The notes beneath the pieces were generated by a model. The model did no database searches. It was not told the DNA's origin and worked only from the letters and a program-made list of their open reading frames with translations. Shown piece by piece: positions 1-6,091 of a stretch of DNA of 10,030 nt; positions within the stretch are counted from its first letter, which is position 1, and every line of letters starts with the position of its first letter. Source of the stretch: DATJWY01 sp035500775 (GTDB lineage: Bacteria; Pseudomonadota; Alphaproteobacteria; Acetobacterales; Acetobacteraceae); assembly GCA_035500775.1 (NCBI GenBank), contig DATJWY010000233.1, positions 1 to 10,030 on the forward strand. The letters run 5' to 3'. The translations under genes were made by a program, and so were the position numbers.

Positions 1-845
1 GCCTCCCGCGCCGCCACGGCGATCGCCGCGCGCACCGCGTCCCACGCCGCCTCCTCATCCGCCGCGCCGGAGAGATCGACGCGCGGATGCGCCCAACGCA
101 CCACGTCGAACACGCGCGGGCGCACCGACCGCACCCGCCCATCCTCGACCGTCACCAGCGTGCCGCCCTTGGGACCGGTTTCCTTGGCGTGCCGTCCCTG
201 CGGATTGCCGGGAAAGACGATCCAGGGCGCCTCGCTCAGCACCTCACGTTCATGCACATGGCCGAGCGCCCAGTAATCATAGCCATGCGCCGCCAGCGCC
301 CCGACGCTGCACGGCGCGTAATTCGCGTGCCCGTCGCGCCCGGTCGCCGCCGTATGCAGCAGGCCGATATTGCACCGCCCGGGCAGCGGCGCCGGATAGG
401 TGGCGGAAAGATCGGTCAGCACCTCGCGCGTGGCGAAGCTCTGGCCATGCACGGCGACACCGATCTCCGGCAGATCGACCGTCTCCGGCCGGTCCGCGCG
501 CAGCAGCACTGCCCCCTCGGGCAGCACCAGCTTGCGGGTGATCACGCTCTCCGCGTCATGATTGCCGCGTATGCCGATCACGCGAATGCCGGCCTGGGCC
601 AGACGCGCGAGCTGAGCGGTGAGGAACGCGCCGCTGCGCCAGTCCGGCCAGTCGCCGTCGAACAGGTCCCCGGCGATCAGCACCAGGGCGACGCGTTCCT
701 CCAGGGCGAAATCGACCGCGTTGCGGAACGCCGCGCGCGTCGCCAGGCGCAATTGCGCGGCCGGCGCGTCGGCATCCGCCTCCAGCCCGCGCAACGGACT
801 GTCGAGATGCAGGTCGGCGAGGTGAAGAAAGGAGAAGCGGCTCAA
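1..845 (-). CDS. DNA repair exonuclease, YhaO/SbcD-like metallophosphoesterase (3' end beyond window)
   Basis: The visible 281 residues carry the calcineurin-like nuclease motifs in order: DLHLDSP (residues 11-17), GDLFDGDW (59-66), GNHD (94-97), an HTA segment at 164-166, and GHVH (195-198) followed by FPGNPQGRH (211-219). These are the two-metal ligands of the Mre11/SbcD nuclease family. The spacing and the 'FPGNPQGRHAKETGPKG' stretch fit the YhaO branch of exonucleases, which normally works with a YhaN-type AAA ATPase; such a partner would be expected past the left edge. The start is a TTG at 845, giving SRFSFLHLADLHL, the usual N-terminus just before the first metal motif; no ATG or GTG exists in frame upstream and no strong ribosome binding site is visible, so the start is less sure than the family. 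It lies 69 bp after the paiB-like gene and is probably cotranscribed with it. The reading frame stays open to base 1, so the capping domain is missing here only because the window ends. Confidence 0.9.
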   Translation of the reverse strand, partial: MSRFSFLHLADLHLDSPLRGLEADADAPAAQLRLATRAAFRNAVDFALEERVALVLIAGDLFDGDWPDWRSGAFLTAQLARLAQAGIRVIGIRGNHDAESVITRKLVLPEGAVLLRADRPETVDLPEIGVAVHGQSFATREVLTDLSATYPAPLPGRCNIGLLHTAATGRDGHANYAPCSVGALAAHGYDYWALGHVHEREVLSEAPWIVFPGNPQGRHAKETGPKGGTLVTVEDGRVRSVRPRVFDVVRWAHPRVDLSGAADEEAAWDAVRAAIAVAARE

Positions 846-864
846 CGCGGGACCGGATGCAGGA

Positions 865-890
865 CGCCCGGATGCTCGCAGGCCCGGGCG
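865..890. other. GC stem-loop between paiB-like gene and exonuclease gene
   Basis: Perfect 7-bp arms CGCCCGG and CCGGGCG are separated by 12 nt, in the 69-bp gap between the two genes. There is no T-tract after it on the minus strand, so it may attenuate or process the transcript, or be chance in such GC-rich DNA. Weak claim. Confidence 0.3.
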
Positions 891-914
891 ATGAGGGCAA
901 CCCGGCGCGCGCTA

Positions 915-1538
915 TCAGCCCTCGCCCTTCACCAGCGCCGCCACTGTCTCGTGCCCCTCGGCGCGCAACCCGGCGACGACGCCCGCGCGATCCGCCGCGT
1001 TCCGGTTCTGGCTCATCTTCCACTTGCCTTCGAGGCGGGTGATCCGCAGCCGGAAGCCGACAATGCCCCGCAACTGCGCCGCGATGAACGCGGCCGGCGC
1101 ATCCGCCACCGCCCAGGGATCAGGGCGTCCGGCCTCGTGCCGCTCGGTCAGGCGCCGCACCACATCCAGCAGCGCCTCCGGTTCGGTGAAGAAGCTGACC
1201 GGCCCGCGCGCCTGCACGGCGACATAGTTCCAGGTCGGCACCACCTCCCCCGTCTCCGCCTTGGTCGCGTACCAGGACGGCGTGATGTAGGCATCCGGAC
1301 CAAGGAACATCGCCAGCGCCTCCACCTCCGGCGCCGCCTCCCGCCATTGCGGATTGGCGCGGGCGAGATGGCCGAGCAGCGTGCCATAAGGCGCGGGTTC
1401 CGGGTCGAGCAGCATCGGCACCGGCGTGGCGGCGAGCCCGTCAGCCCCGAACGTCACCAGCGTGCCAAGGCCCGCCGCCCGGATCGCGGCATGGAGGGTG
1501 GAAATATCGTCCTGCCGGAACTGCGCTGGCGTGTACAT
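915..1538 (-). CDS. PaiB-family FMN-binding protein (putative negative transcriptional regulator)
   Basis: This 207-residue protein matches the length and signatures of the PaiB family (FMN_bind_2, split-barrel fold): N-terminal MYTPAQF, GHLARANPQW (56-65), YITPSWYATK (84-93), VPTWNYVAV (100-108), and a C-terminal RGIVGFRL (157-164) followed by GKWKMSQNR (171-179). PaiB of Bacillus subtilis is linked to repression of sporulation and protease genes, but most homologues are uncharacterised and may be heme- or flavin-dependent enzymes. No helix-turn-helix is visible, so 'regulator' is inherited from the family name. Two adjacent ATGs exist (1541 and 1538); the AAAGGAC ribosome binding site gives better spacing to 1538. 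A 22-bp tandem near-repeat lies immediately upstream. It is flanked by a membrane protein gene upstream and the exonuclease gene downstream, all on the same strand. Family assignment is strong; the biological role is open. Confidence 0.9.
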   Translation of the reverse strand: MYTPAQFRQDDISTLHAAIRAAGLGTLVTFGADGLAATPVPMLLDPEPAPYGTLLGHLARANPQWREAAPEVEALAMFLGPDAYITPSWYATKAETGEVVPTWNYVAVQARGPVSFFTEPEALLDVVRRLTERHEAGRPDPWAVADAPAAFIAAQLRGIVGFRLRITRLEGKWKMSQNRNAADRAGVVAGLRAEGHETVAALVKGEG

Positions 1539-1541
1539 CAT

Positions 1542-1548
1542 GTCCTTT
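1542..1548 (-). promoter_or_regulatory. Ribosome binding site of the paiB-like gene
   Basis: Read on the minus strand this is AAAGGAC, immediately before two consecutive ATG codons. AGGA is 1 nt from the first ATG and 4 nt from the second, which favours the second (1538) as the start. Confidence 0.55.
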
Positions 1549-1591
1549 CGCCAAATGACCCCGGTTCTCTCGCCGAATGACCCCGTAGGGA
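1548..1591. repeat. 22-bp tandem near-repeat upstream of the paiB-like gene, candidate operator
   Basis: On the plus strand TCGCCAAATGACCCC (1548-1562) recurs as TCGCCGAATGACCCC (1570-1584), 14 of 15 bases identical and exactly 22 bp apart, about two helical turns. On the coding strand the core reads GGGGTCATTYGGCGA. The proximal copy abuts the ribosome binding site. Same-face direct repeats next to a start are typical of a transcription-factor site, but a simple tandem duplication is also possible. Confidence 0.5.
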
Positions 1592-1605
1592 AAGCCCCCG
1601 GCTTT
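1591..1605. other. Small hairpin overlapping the stop of the membrane protein gene
   Basis: AAAGCC and GGCTTT form perfect 6-bp arms around a 3-nt loop, overlapping the TAA stop at 1604-1606. On the minus strand it is not followed by a T-tract; on the plus strand it is followed by TATTT, but no plus-strand gene ends here. It could weaken read-through from the membrane protein gene into the paiB-like gene. Confidence 0.3.
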
Positions 1606-2014
1606 ATTTGGTCGCGCCCAACAACCGGCGCGTCATGCCGAACGCCGCGAAGGCGGCGAGCAGGAAGGCGGCCCACCAGCGCAGGGTGGAGCCGGACGAC
1701 CCGGCCTCGGCTTCCGGCAGCACCAGCAGCAGGAACAGCAGCGTGACCGTCACGAGCGCGGTGCGGCCGCGCAGCCCCTGGTGCACCGCCATCACGCCAA
1801 GGCAGACGAACACGACATAGAGCGCGATCGCGAGCGCCCGCAGCATGTCGAAGGCGCTGTTGCTGATGGTCGCCATGAGATCCAGCGCCACGTCGCCGAG
1901 CCGCTCCGCCGCCAGCAGGACATGGCGCATCACCCCGCCGGGTCCGGCGGCGTAGATCAGCGCGGCGAGCGCGAGGCCAAGCGCCCAGATCAGGCCGATG
2001 GTGCGTCTGTTCAC
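1604..2014 (-). CDS. Small inner-membrane protein of unknown function
   Basis: The product is 136 residues with a GTG start. The start is supported by a strong upstream GGAGGGGGGAG ribosome binding site. Four hydrophobic segments are visible at about residues 7-23, 57-79, 84-101 and 112-128. The stretch between the first and second (about 29-55) is amphipathic, with RHVLLAAERLGDVALD, and could be a periplasmic helix. After the third helix there is a short acidic-to-polar loop (PEAEAGSSGS), and the C-terminus is basic (TRRLLGATK). I do not recognise the family and see no catalytic motif. The gene follows the flavin reductase gene by 34 bp and precedes the paiB-like gene by 65 bp on the same strand, so cotranscription is likely. 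A link to flavin or redox chemistry would rest only on this context. Confidence 0.8.
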   Translation of the reverse strand: MNRRTIGLIWALGLALAALIYAAGPGGVMRHVLLAAERLGDVALDLMATISNSAFDMLRALAIALYVVFVCLGVMAVHQGLRGRTALVTVTLLFLLLVLPEAEAGSSGSTLRWWAAFLLAAFAAFGMTRRLLGATK

Positions 2015-2048
2015 GCCGCTCCCCCCTCCGGCCGCGCCGCCCGGCGAC

Positions 2049-2558
2049 TCAGGTCAGCGGCTGACTCGCGCGATAGCCGCCGCGGAAATGCAGCAGCGGC
2101 TCCCCGCCCGGCGTGCCGCCCTCCAGCAGATCGCCGATCAGGATGCGATGATCGCCGCCCGGCAGCACGGCGCTGACCCGGCACGCGGCATAGGCGATCA
2201 CCCCGTCCAGCACCGGCAGGCCGCAGGCGAGGCGCCGCCAGCCAATGCCCGCGAACCGGTCCGGCACGCGCGAGGCGAAGGCGCGGGAGACATGCACCTG
2301 CTCCGCGCCGAGGATATTGATGCAGAACAGCCCGCTTTCGCTGAGCGGCACCAGTGTTTCGGACCCGGCATCAATGCAGATCAGGAACTGCGCAGGGTTC
2401 AGCGAGAGCGAACTGACCGCGCTCATGGTCAGGCCATGCGGCGTGCCGGCGGCATCGATGGTGGTGGTGACGGAGACGCCGGTCGCCCAGTGCCCGGCCA
2501 CACGCTTGAACAACCCGGCCGTCGCGCCCTCGGCGTCCACCACTCCCGTCTTCGTCAT
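2049..2558 (-). CDS. Flavin reductase-domain FMN-binding protein
   Basis: This 169-residue protein has the flavin reductase-like split-barrel pattern: FKRVAGHWATGVSVTTT (17-33), then HGLTMSAVSSLSLNPAQF (41-58), which contacts the flavin phosphate in this family, FCINIL (78-83), and GGDHRILIGDLLE (134-146) with the conserved GDH. Relatives use NAD(P)H to reduce FMN or FAD and pass it to a monooxygenase (as with HpaC, RutF or NtaB), or act as stand-alone flavoproteins. No partner monooxygenase is encoded in the window, so the substrate and partner are unknown. The ATG at 2558 gives a normal family N-terminus; the ribosome binding site upstream is weak. It is the first gene of a likely operon with the membrane protein and the paiB-like gene. 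Its upstream DNA borders a hairpin-rich repeat element. Confidence 0.9.
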   Translation of the reverse strand: MTKTGVVDAEGATAGLFKRVAGHWATGVSVTTTIDAAGTPHGLTMSAVSSLSLNPAQFLICIDAGSETLVPLSESGLFCINILGAEQVHVSRAFASRVPDRFAGIGWRRLACGLPVLDGVIAYAACRVSAVLPGGDHRILIGDLLEGGTPGGEPLLHFRGGYRASQPLT

Positions 2559-2654
2559 AATTCTGGTGCCCCGGCCCTTGCTTTATTCGTTACGGAAGCC
2601 GACCCAGGCGCCCGGACCAGCCCCCGCACACTCGCACGGGGCGTGGTGCGAAGA

Positions 2655-2776
2655 AAGGCCAGGGGCTCCGCCCCCGGACCCGGCTGGGGCCTTGAGGCCC
2701 CAGACCCCCAATCACTTAAGTAATGGATTCCAAAGGCTTGCCTTTGGCGGGGTCCAGGGGCGGCGCCCCTGGCCTT
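2655..2776. repeat. Hairpin-rich intergenic element with 27-bp terminal inverted repeats (copy 1)
   Basis: The first 27 bases (2655-2681) match the reverse complement of the last 27 (2750-2776) at 25 positions, so the element is 122 bp with near-perfect terminal inverted repeats beginning AAGGCCAGGGGC. Inside are nested stems: 2659-2677 (one mismatch, TCC loop), 2684-2703 (8-bp arms CTGGGGCC/GGCCCCAG, TTGA loop), 2730-2747 (CCAAAGGC/GCCTTTGG) and 2754-2772 (CCAGGGGC/GCCCCTGG, GGC loop). It holds no reading frame of note. It sits between the stop of the CysN-CysC gene (18 bp away) and the start of the flavin reductase gene. A rearranged relative lies at 9805-9976. The architecture is MITE- or REP-like; it may also terminate the cys transcript. 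No clear target-site duplication was seen. Confidence 0.75.
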
Positions 2777-2794
2777 CACGCCCCCAGATTCTTG

Positions 2795-4729
2795 TCAGGG
2801 TGAATCAGGTTCTGGCGCGTTTCTGGACGCGATATACTGCACGATAGCGTCGGCCGCCTCTTCCGCCGGGGTCGCCTCCGTATCGATACGAAGTTCCGGA
2901 TTCTCCGGCGCCTCATAGGGCGCGTCGATGCCGGTGAAATTCGCGATCTGCCCGGCGCGGGCGCGGCTGTAGAGGCCCTTCACGTCGCGCTGCTCGGCGA
3001 CGGCGAGCGGCGTATCGACGAACACCTCGACGAACTCGCCCGGCGCCAGCAGCGAACGGGCCAGGTCGCGCTCCGCGCGATACGGCGAGATGAACGAGGC
3101 GAGCACGATCAGCCCTGCATCCACCATCAGCTTCCCCACCTCGGCGACGCGGCGGATATTCTCCACCCGCTCCGCTTCCGAGAAGCCGAGATCGCGGTTC
3201 AGTCCATGCCGCACATTGTCGCCGTCGAGCAGGTAGGTGTGCTTGCCGGCCGCGTACAGCTTCGCCTCGACCAGGTTGGCGATGGTCGATTTGCCGGCGC
3301 CGGACAGGCCGGTGAACCAGACGAGACGCGGCGTCTGCCCCTTGAGCGCGGCGCGGGCCTGCTTGTCGATATCGGTCGGCTGCCAGCGCACGTTCCGCGT
3401 GCGGCGCTGCGCATGGCGGATCATGCCGGCGGCGACGGTGTCGCTGGTCAGCCGGTCGATCAGGATGAAGGCGCCGGTCTCACGATTCCGCTCATAGGGA
3501 TCGAAGGCGACCGGCCGGTCGAGGGCGATGTCGAGCACGCCGATCTCGTTCAGCGCCAGCGTCGGCGCCGGGAGCTGCTCCAGCGTGTTGACGTTCACCT
3601 TGTGCTCGGGCGCGCCGGGCGTCGCCAGCACGGTGCGGGCGCCGATCTTCAGCAGATATTCCCGGTTCGGCACGAGCGGCTGCTCGCTCATCCAGACGAG
3701 CGTGGCGCTGAACTGGTCGGCCACCTCCGCCGGCGCCTCGGCGCGGACGATGATGTCGCCACGGCTGATGTCGATCTCGTCGGCGAGGGTCAGCGTCACG
3801 GACTGGCCGGCGATCGCGTGCGGGAGATCGCCGTCCTGCGTCACGATGCGGGCGACACGGCTCTCCTTGCCGGAGGGCAGCGCGCGCACGCGGTCACCGG
3901 GATGGATGGCGCCGCTCGCGATCAGGCCGGAGAAGCCGCGGAAATCCGGCGACGGGCGGTTGACCCACTGCACCGGCAGGCGGAACGGCAGATCGGTCGC
4001 CCGCTCCTCGACATGCACGCCGTTGAGATAGCCCATCAACGTCGGGCCCTCGTACCAGGGCGTGTTCGGGCTCCGCTCCACCACGTTGTCGCCGCGCAGC
4101 GCCGAGAGCGGGAGGCAGGTGATGCTCTCGATGCCGATGCGCTTGGCGAACTCGCGATACTCGGCCTCGATCCGGTCGAACACCTCCTGCGAGAAATCGA
4201 CCAGGTCCATCTTGTTGATGGCGACGGCGATGTTGCGGATGCCGATGAGCGAGACAAGGAAGCTGTGCCGCCGCGTCTGCGTCAGCACGCCGCGCCGCGC
4301 GTCGATCAGGATCACCGCCACGTCCGCCGTGGAGGCACCGGTGATCATGTTGCGCGTGTACTGCTCGTGGCCCGGCGTGTCGGCGACGATGAACTTGCGC
4401 GTCGGCGTCTGGAAGAAGCGATAGGCGACGTCGATGGTGATGCCCTGCTCGCGCTCGGCGGAAAGGCCATCGACCAGCAGCGCGAAATCCAGCTCGTCGC
4501 CATGCGTGCCGTAGCGGCGGGAATCGGCCGCGAGCTGCGTCATCTGGTCGTCGAACAACGCCTGGTTCTCATAGAGCATGCGCCCGATCAGCGTGCTCTT
4601 GCCGTCATCGACGCTGCCGCAGGTGATGAAGCGCAGCAGCGTCTTCTCGGACCCGGGATGGGCGTGCGGGTTGCAGGGACGCTGTGCCTCAACTTCAGTC
4701 ATGACCGGGCGCACCACGGAGAGGGCCAT
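2795..4729 (-). CDS. cysNC: Bifunctional sulfate adenylyltransferase subunit 1 / adenylylsulfate kinase (CysN-CysC fusion)
   Basis: This 644-residue fusion catalyses the two steps of sulfate activation: with CysD it makes APS from ATP and sulfate driven by GTP hydrolysis, then the kinase domain phosphorylates APS to PAPS. The N-terminal EF-Tu-like GTPase shows GSVDDGKST (38-46), a GITID switch region (96-100), DTPGHEQY (117-124) and NKMD (172-175), followed by two beta-barrel domains to about residue 440. The APS kinase domain begins near 468, with Walker A GLSGAGKST (474-482), DGDNVRHGLN (502-511), FISPYR (546-551) containing the serine phosphorylated in the family, and RARAGQIANFTGIDAPYEAP near the end. 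Both halves look intact and full length. Its ATG shares one base with the cysD stop (TGATG), and a GGAGGGG ribosome binding site lies inside the last codons of cysD, so translation is probably coupled. An alternative start at residue 10 is possible. The same fusion is known as NodQ where PAPS feeds sulfation of Nod factors. Confidence 0.96.
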   Translation of the reverse strand: MALSVVRPVMTEVEAQRPCNPHAHPGSEKTLLRFITCGSVDDGKSTLIGRMLYENQALFDDQMTQLAADSRRYGTHGDELDFALLVDGLSAEREQGITIDVAYRFFQTPTRKFIVADTPGHEQYTRNMITGASTADVAVILIDARRGVLTQTRRHSFLVSLIGIRNIAVAINKMDLVDFSQEVFDRIEAEYREFAKRIGIESITCLPLSALRGDNVVERSPNTPWYEGPTLMGYLNGVHVEERATDLPFRLPVQWVNRPSPDFRGFSGLIASGAIHPGDRVRALPSGKESRVARIVTQDGDLPHAIAGQSVTLTLADEIDISRGDIIVRAEAPAEVADQFSATLVWMSEQPLVPNREYLLKIGARTVLATPGAPEHKVNVNTLEQLPAPTLALNEIGVLDIALDRPVAFDPYERNRETGAFILIDRLTSDTVAAGMIRHAQRRTRNVRWQPTDIDKQARAALKGQTPRLVWFTGLSGAGKSTIANLVEAKLYAAGKHTYLLDGDNVRHGLNRDLGFSEAERVENIRRVAEVGKLMVDAGLIVLASFISPYRAERDLARSLLAPGEFVEVFVDTPLAVAEQRDVKGLYSRARAGQIANFTGIDAPYEAPENPELRIDTEATPAEEAADAIVQYIASRNAPEPDSP

Positions 4730-5652
4730 CAGAAATACCCCTCCTGCTTCTTCTTCTCCATCGAGGCGGACCCGTCCTGGTCGATCATGCGCCCCTGCCG
4801 CTCGGAGGTGCGGGAGGCGAGCATCTCGGCGATCACCGCCGGCAGCGTGTCGGCATCGCTCTCGATCGCGCCGGTCAGCGGGTAGCAGCCGAGGGTGCGG
4901 AAGCGCACCCGGCGCATCTGCGGTTCCTCGCCCGGGCGCAGCTTCAGGCGGTCGTCATCGACCATGATGAGCATGCCGTCACGCTCCACCACCGGCCGCT
5001 CCTTGGCGAAATAGAGCGGCACGATGGGGATGTTCTCCTGCTGGATGTATTGCCACACATCCAGCTCGGTCCAGTTGGAGAGCGGGAACACGCGCAGGCT
5101 CTCACCCGGCGATTTGCGGGTGTTGTAGAGGTGCCAGAGCTCCGGCCGCTGCCGCTTCGGGTCCCAGCGATGCTGGGCGGAGCGGATGGAGAAGATGCGC
5201 TCCTTGGCGCGGGATTTTTCCTCGTCGCGGCGCGCGCCGCCGAAGGCCGCGTCGAATTTGTACAGGTCGAGCGCCTGCTTCAGCCCCTGCGTCTTCATGA
5301 CATCGGTATGCAGGGCCGAGCCGTGGACGAACGGGTTGATGTCCCGCTCGATCCCTTCCGGGTTGACGTGCACGATCAGGCGCATGCCGTACTCTTCCGC
5401 GATGCGGTCGCGGAAGGCGATCATCTCGCGGAATTTCCACCGCGTATCGACGTGCAACAGCGAAAAGGGCGGCTTGCCGGGGTAGAACGCCTTGCGCGCC
5501 AGGTGCAGCATCACGCTGCTGTCCTTGCCGATGGAGTAGAGCATCACCGGGTTCTCCGCCTCGGCGGCGACTTCCCGCATGATATGAATGCTCTCGGCCT
5601 CCAGCCGCTGCAAATGCGTGAGCGTTCGCGCGTCCGCGCCGGCATGCGTCAT
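4729..5652 (-). CDS. cysD: Sulfate adenylyltransferase subunit 2 (ATP sulfurylase small subunit)
   Basis: This 307-residue protein is an N-type PP-loop ATP sulfurylase: LTHLQRLEAESIHIMREV at the N-terminus, the pyrophosphate-binding loop SIGKDSS (40-46), LLHVDTRWKF (65-74), the conserved GGARRDEEKSRAKERI (138-153), RVFPLSNWTELDVWQYI (187-203), RTLGCYPLTGAI (252-263) and the C-terminal KKKQEGYF. It adenylates sulfate to APS together with the CysN GTPase encoded next. The frame stays open upstream to an ATG at 5799, and another ATG lies at 5712, but the 5652 start gives the normal family length of about 300 residues and has GGAG just upstream (spacing 3, somewhat tight). The longer forms would add an arginine-rich tail that the family lacks. 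It is the first gene of the cysD-cysNC operon; the upstream intergenic DNA is unusually long for this window. Confidence 0.95.
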   Translation of the reverse strand: MTHAGADARTLTHLQRLEAESIHIMREVAAEAENPVMLYSIGKDSSVMLHLARKAFYPGKPPFSLLHVDTRWKFREMIAFRDRIAEEYGMRLIVHVNPEGIERDINPFVHGSALHTDVMKTQGLKQALDLYKFDAAFGGARRDEEKSRAKERIFSIRSAQHRWDPKRQRPELWHLYNTRKSPGESLRVFPLSNWTELDVWQYIQQENIPIVPLYFAKERPVVERDGMLIMVDDDRLKLRPGEEPQMRRVRFRTLGCYPLTGAIESDADTLPAVIAEMLASRTSERQGRMIDQDGSASMEKKKQEGYF

Positions 5653-6066
5653 TCGCTCCAATCCGGAAGCGGAGATTGGCGATGGCTGCACTCTCGCGGC
5701 GCTCTCAAGCATCGAAACAGCTACTCCAGTGGGACAGAACGGCCTTTTGGCCAGCCTTCCGGCGCGTTCGCGAACAGACCCGCCCCTGGCCCGCGCCATT
5801 ATCCGGACGTGCGCAGGACCTTGGGGATTTTTGGACTTCCGCTAGGCTCAGGTAGAACTCTCCCCCTAGCCGGTCAATACCCGGTTATGCAACGCGGAAA
5901 CTTCCCACGCACCGATGCGATTCCGCGACACCGGAGGTGCGCGCCCTGGCGATGGCCGGCGGGGCCGGATGGAGGAGAGGAACCGGACCGGATACATCAC
6001 TTAAACGGCGTCCCCGACACACTGCCGTGCATAATTTCCAATCTCCGCACGACAGTATGGCCTTTA
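5653..6066. other. Long intergenic region upstream of cysD, no supported gene
   Basis: No reading frame here looks like a protein. Small features seen: a perfect 10-bp palindrome GTTCGCGAAC (5766-5775), a GGCC-TTTT-GGCC mini-hairpin (5741-5752), and the GCTAGG/CCTAGC inverted repeat with a promoter-like sequence (listed separately). The cysD promoter and its sulfur-responsive control must lie here. I found no recognisable SAM-type riboswitch and no obvious LysR-type site. The stretch 5900-6060 shows nothing specific beyond GC-rich repeats of CCGG. Confidence 0.6.
5841..5877 (-). promoter_or_regulatory. Candidate cysD promoter with inverted-repeat operator
   Basis: On the minus strand TTGACC (5877-5872) is followed after 17 nt by TACCTG (5854-5849), a good -35 and a poor -10. 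The spacer and -10 are enclosed by an inverted repeat GCTAGG (5841-5846) and CCTAGC (5865-5870). Two CTAG tetranucleotides within 30 bp are noteworthy, since CTAG is scarce in many proteobacterial genomes. About 195 nt separate it from the cysD start. Suggestive only. Confidence 0.3.
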
Positions 6067-6088
6067 CGTGGCGCGACACCGCGCCACG
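6067..6088 (-). terminator. Perfect hairpin just after the GT9 gene, probable terminator
   Basis: Arms CGTGGCGCG and CGCGCCACG pair perfectly over 9 bp around a 4-nt loop (GTGT on the minus strand), starting 3 nt after the stop codon of the glycosyltransferase gene. Placement and strength suggest transcription termination or 3'-end protection. There is no T-tract after it (TAAAGG follows), so it is not a textbook intrinsic terminator. Confidence 0.55.
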
Positions 6089-6091
6089 GCA

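Noticed and set aside
87..1580. Long open frame on the plus strand opposite the exonuclease and paiB-like genes
   Set aside because: Its translation is rich in R, H, P and Q with no recognisable motif, while the opposite strand encodes two well-supported families. This is a typical antisense shadow in high-GC DNA.
3206..4885. 559-codon open frame on the plus strand opposite cysNC
   Set aside because: It lies antisense to clear CysN and CysC motifs and has a low-complexity composition; a shadow.
5653..5799. Longer CysD beginning at ATG 5799 or 5712
   Set aside because: It would add an arginine-rich tail that the family lacks, and neither ATG has a ribosome binding site at proper spacing.
5653..5940. 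SAM-type riboswitch upstream of the sulfate operon
   Set aside because: I looked for the conserved cores of SAM riboswitches and could not identify one. cysD is not a usual target of these riboswitches in alphaproteobacteria.
5885..6079. Small 64-codon frame on the minus strand between GT9 and cysD
   Set aside because: It begins inside the terminator-like hairpin, has no ribosome binding site and looks like random translation.
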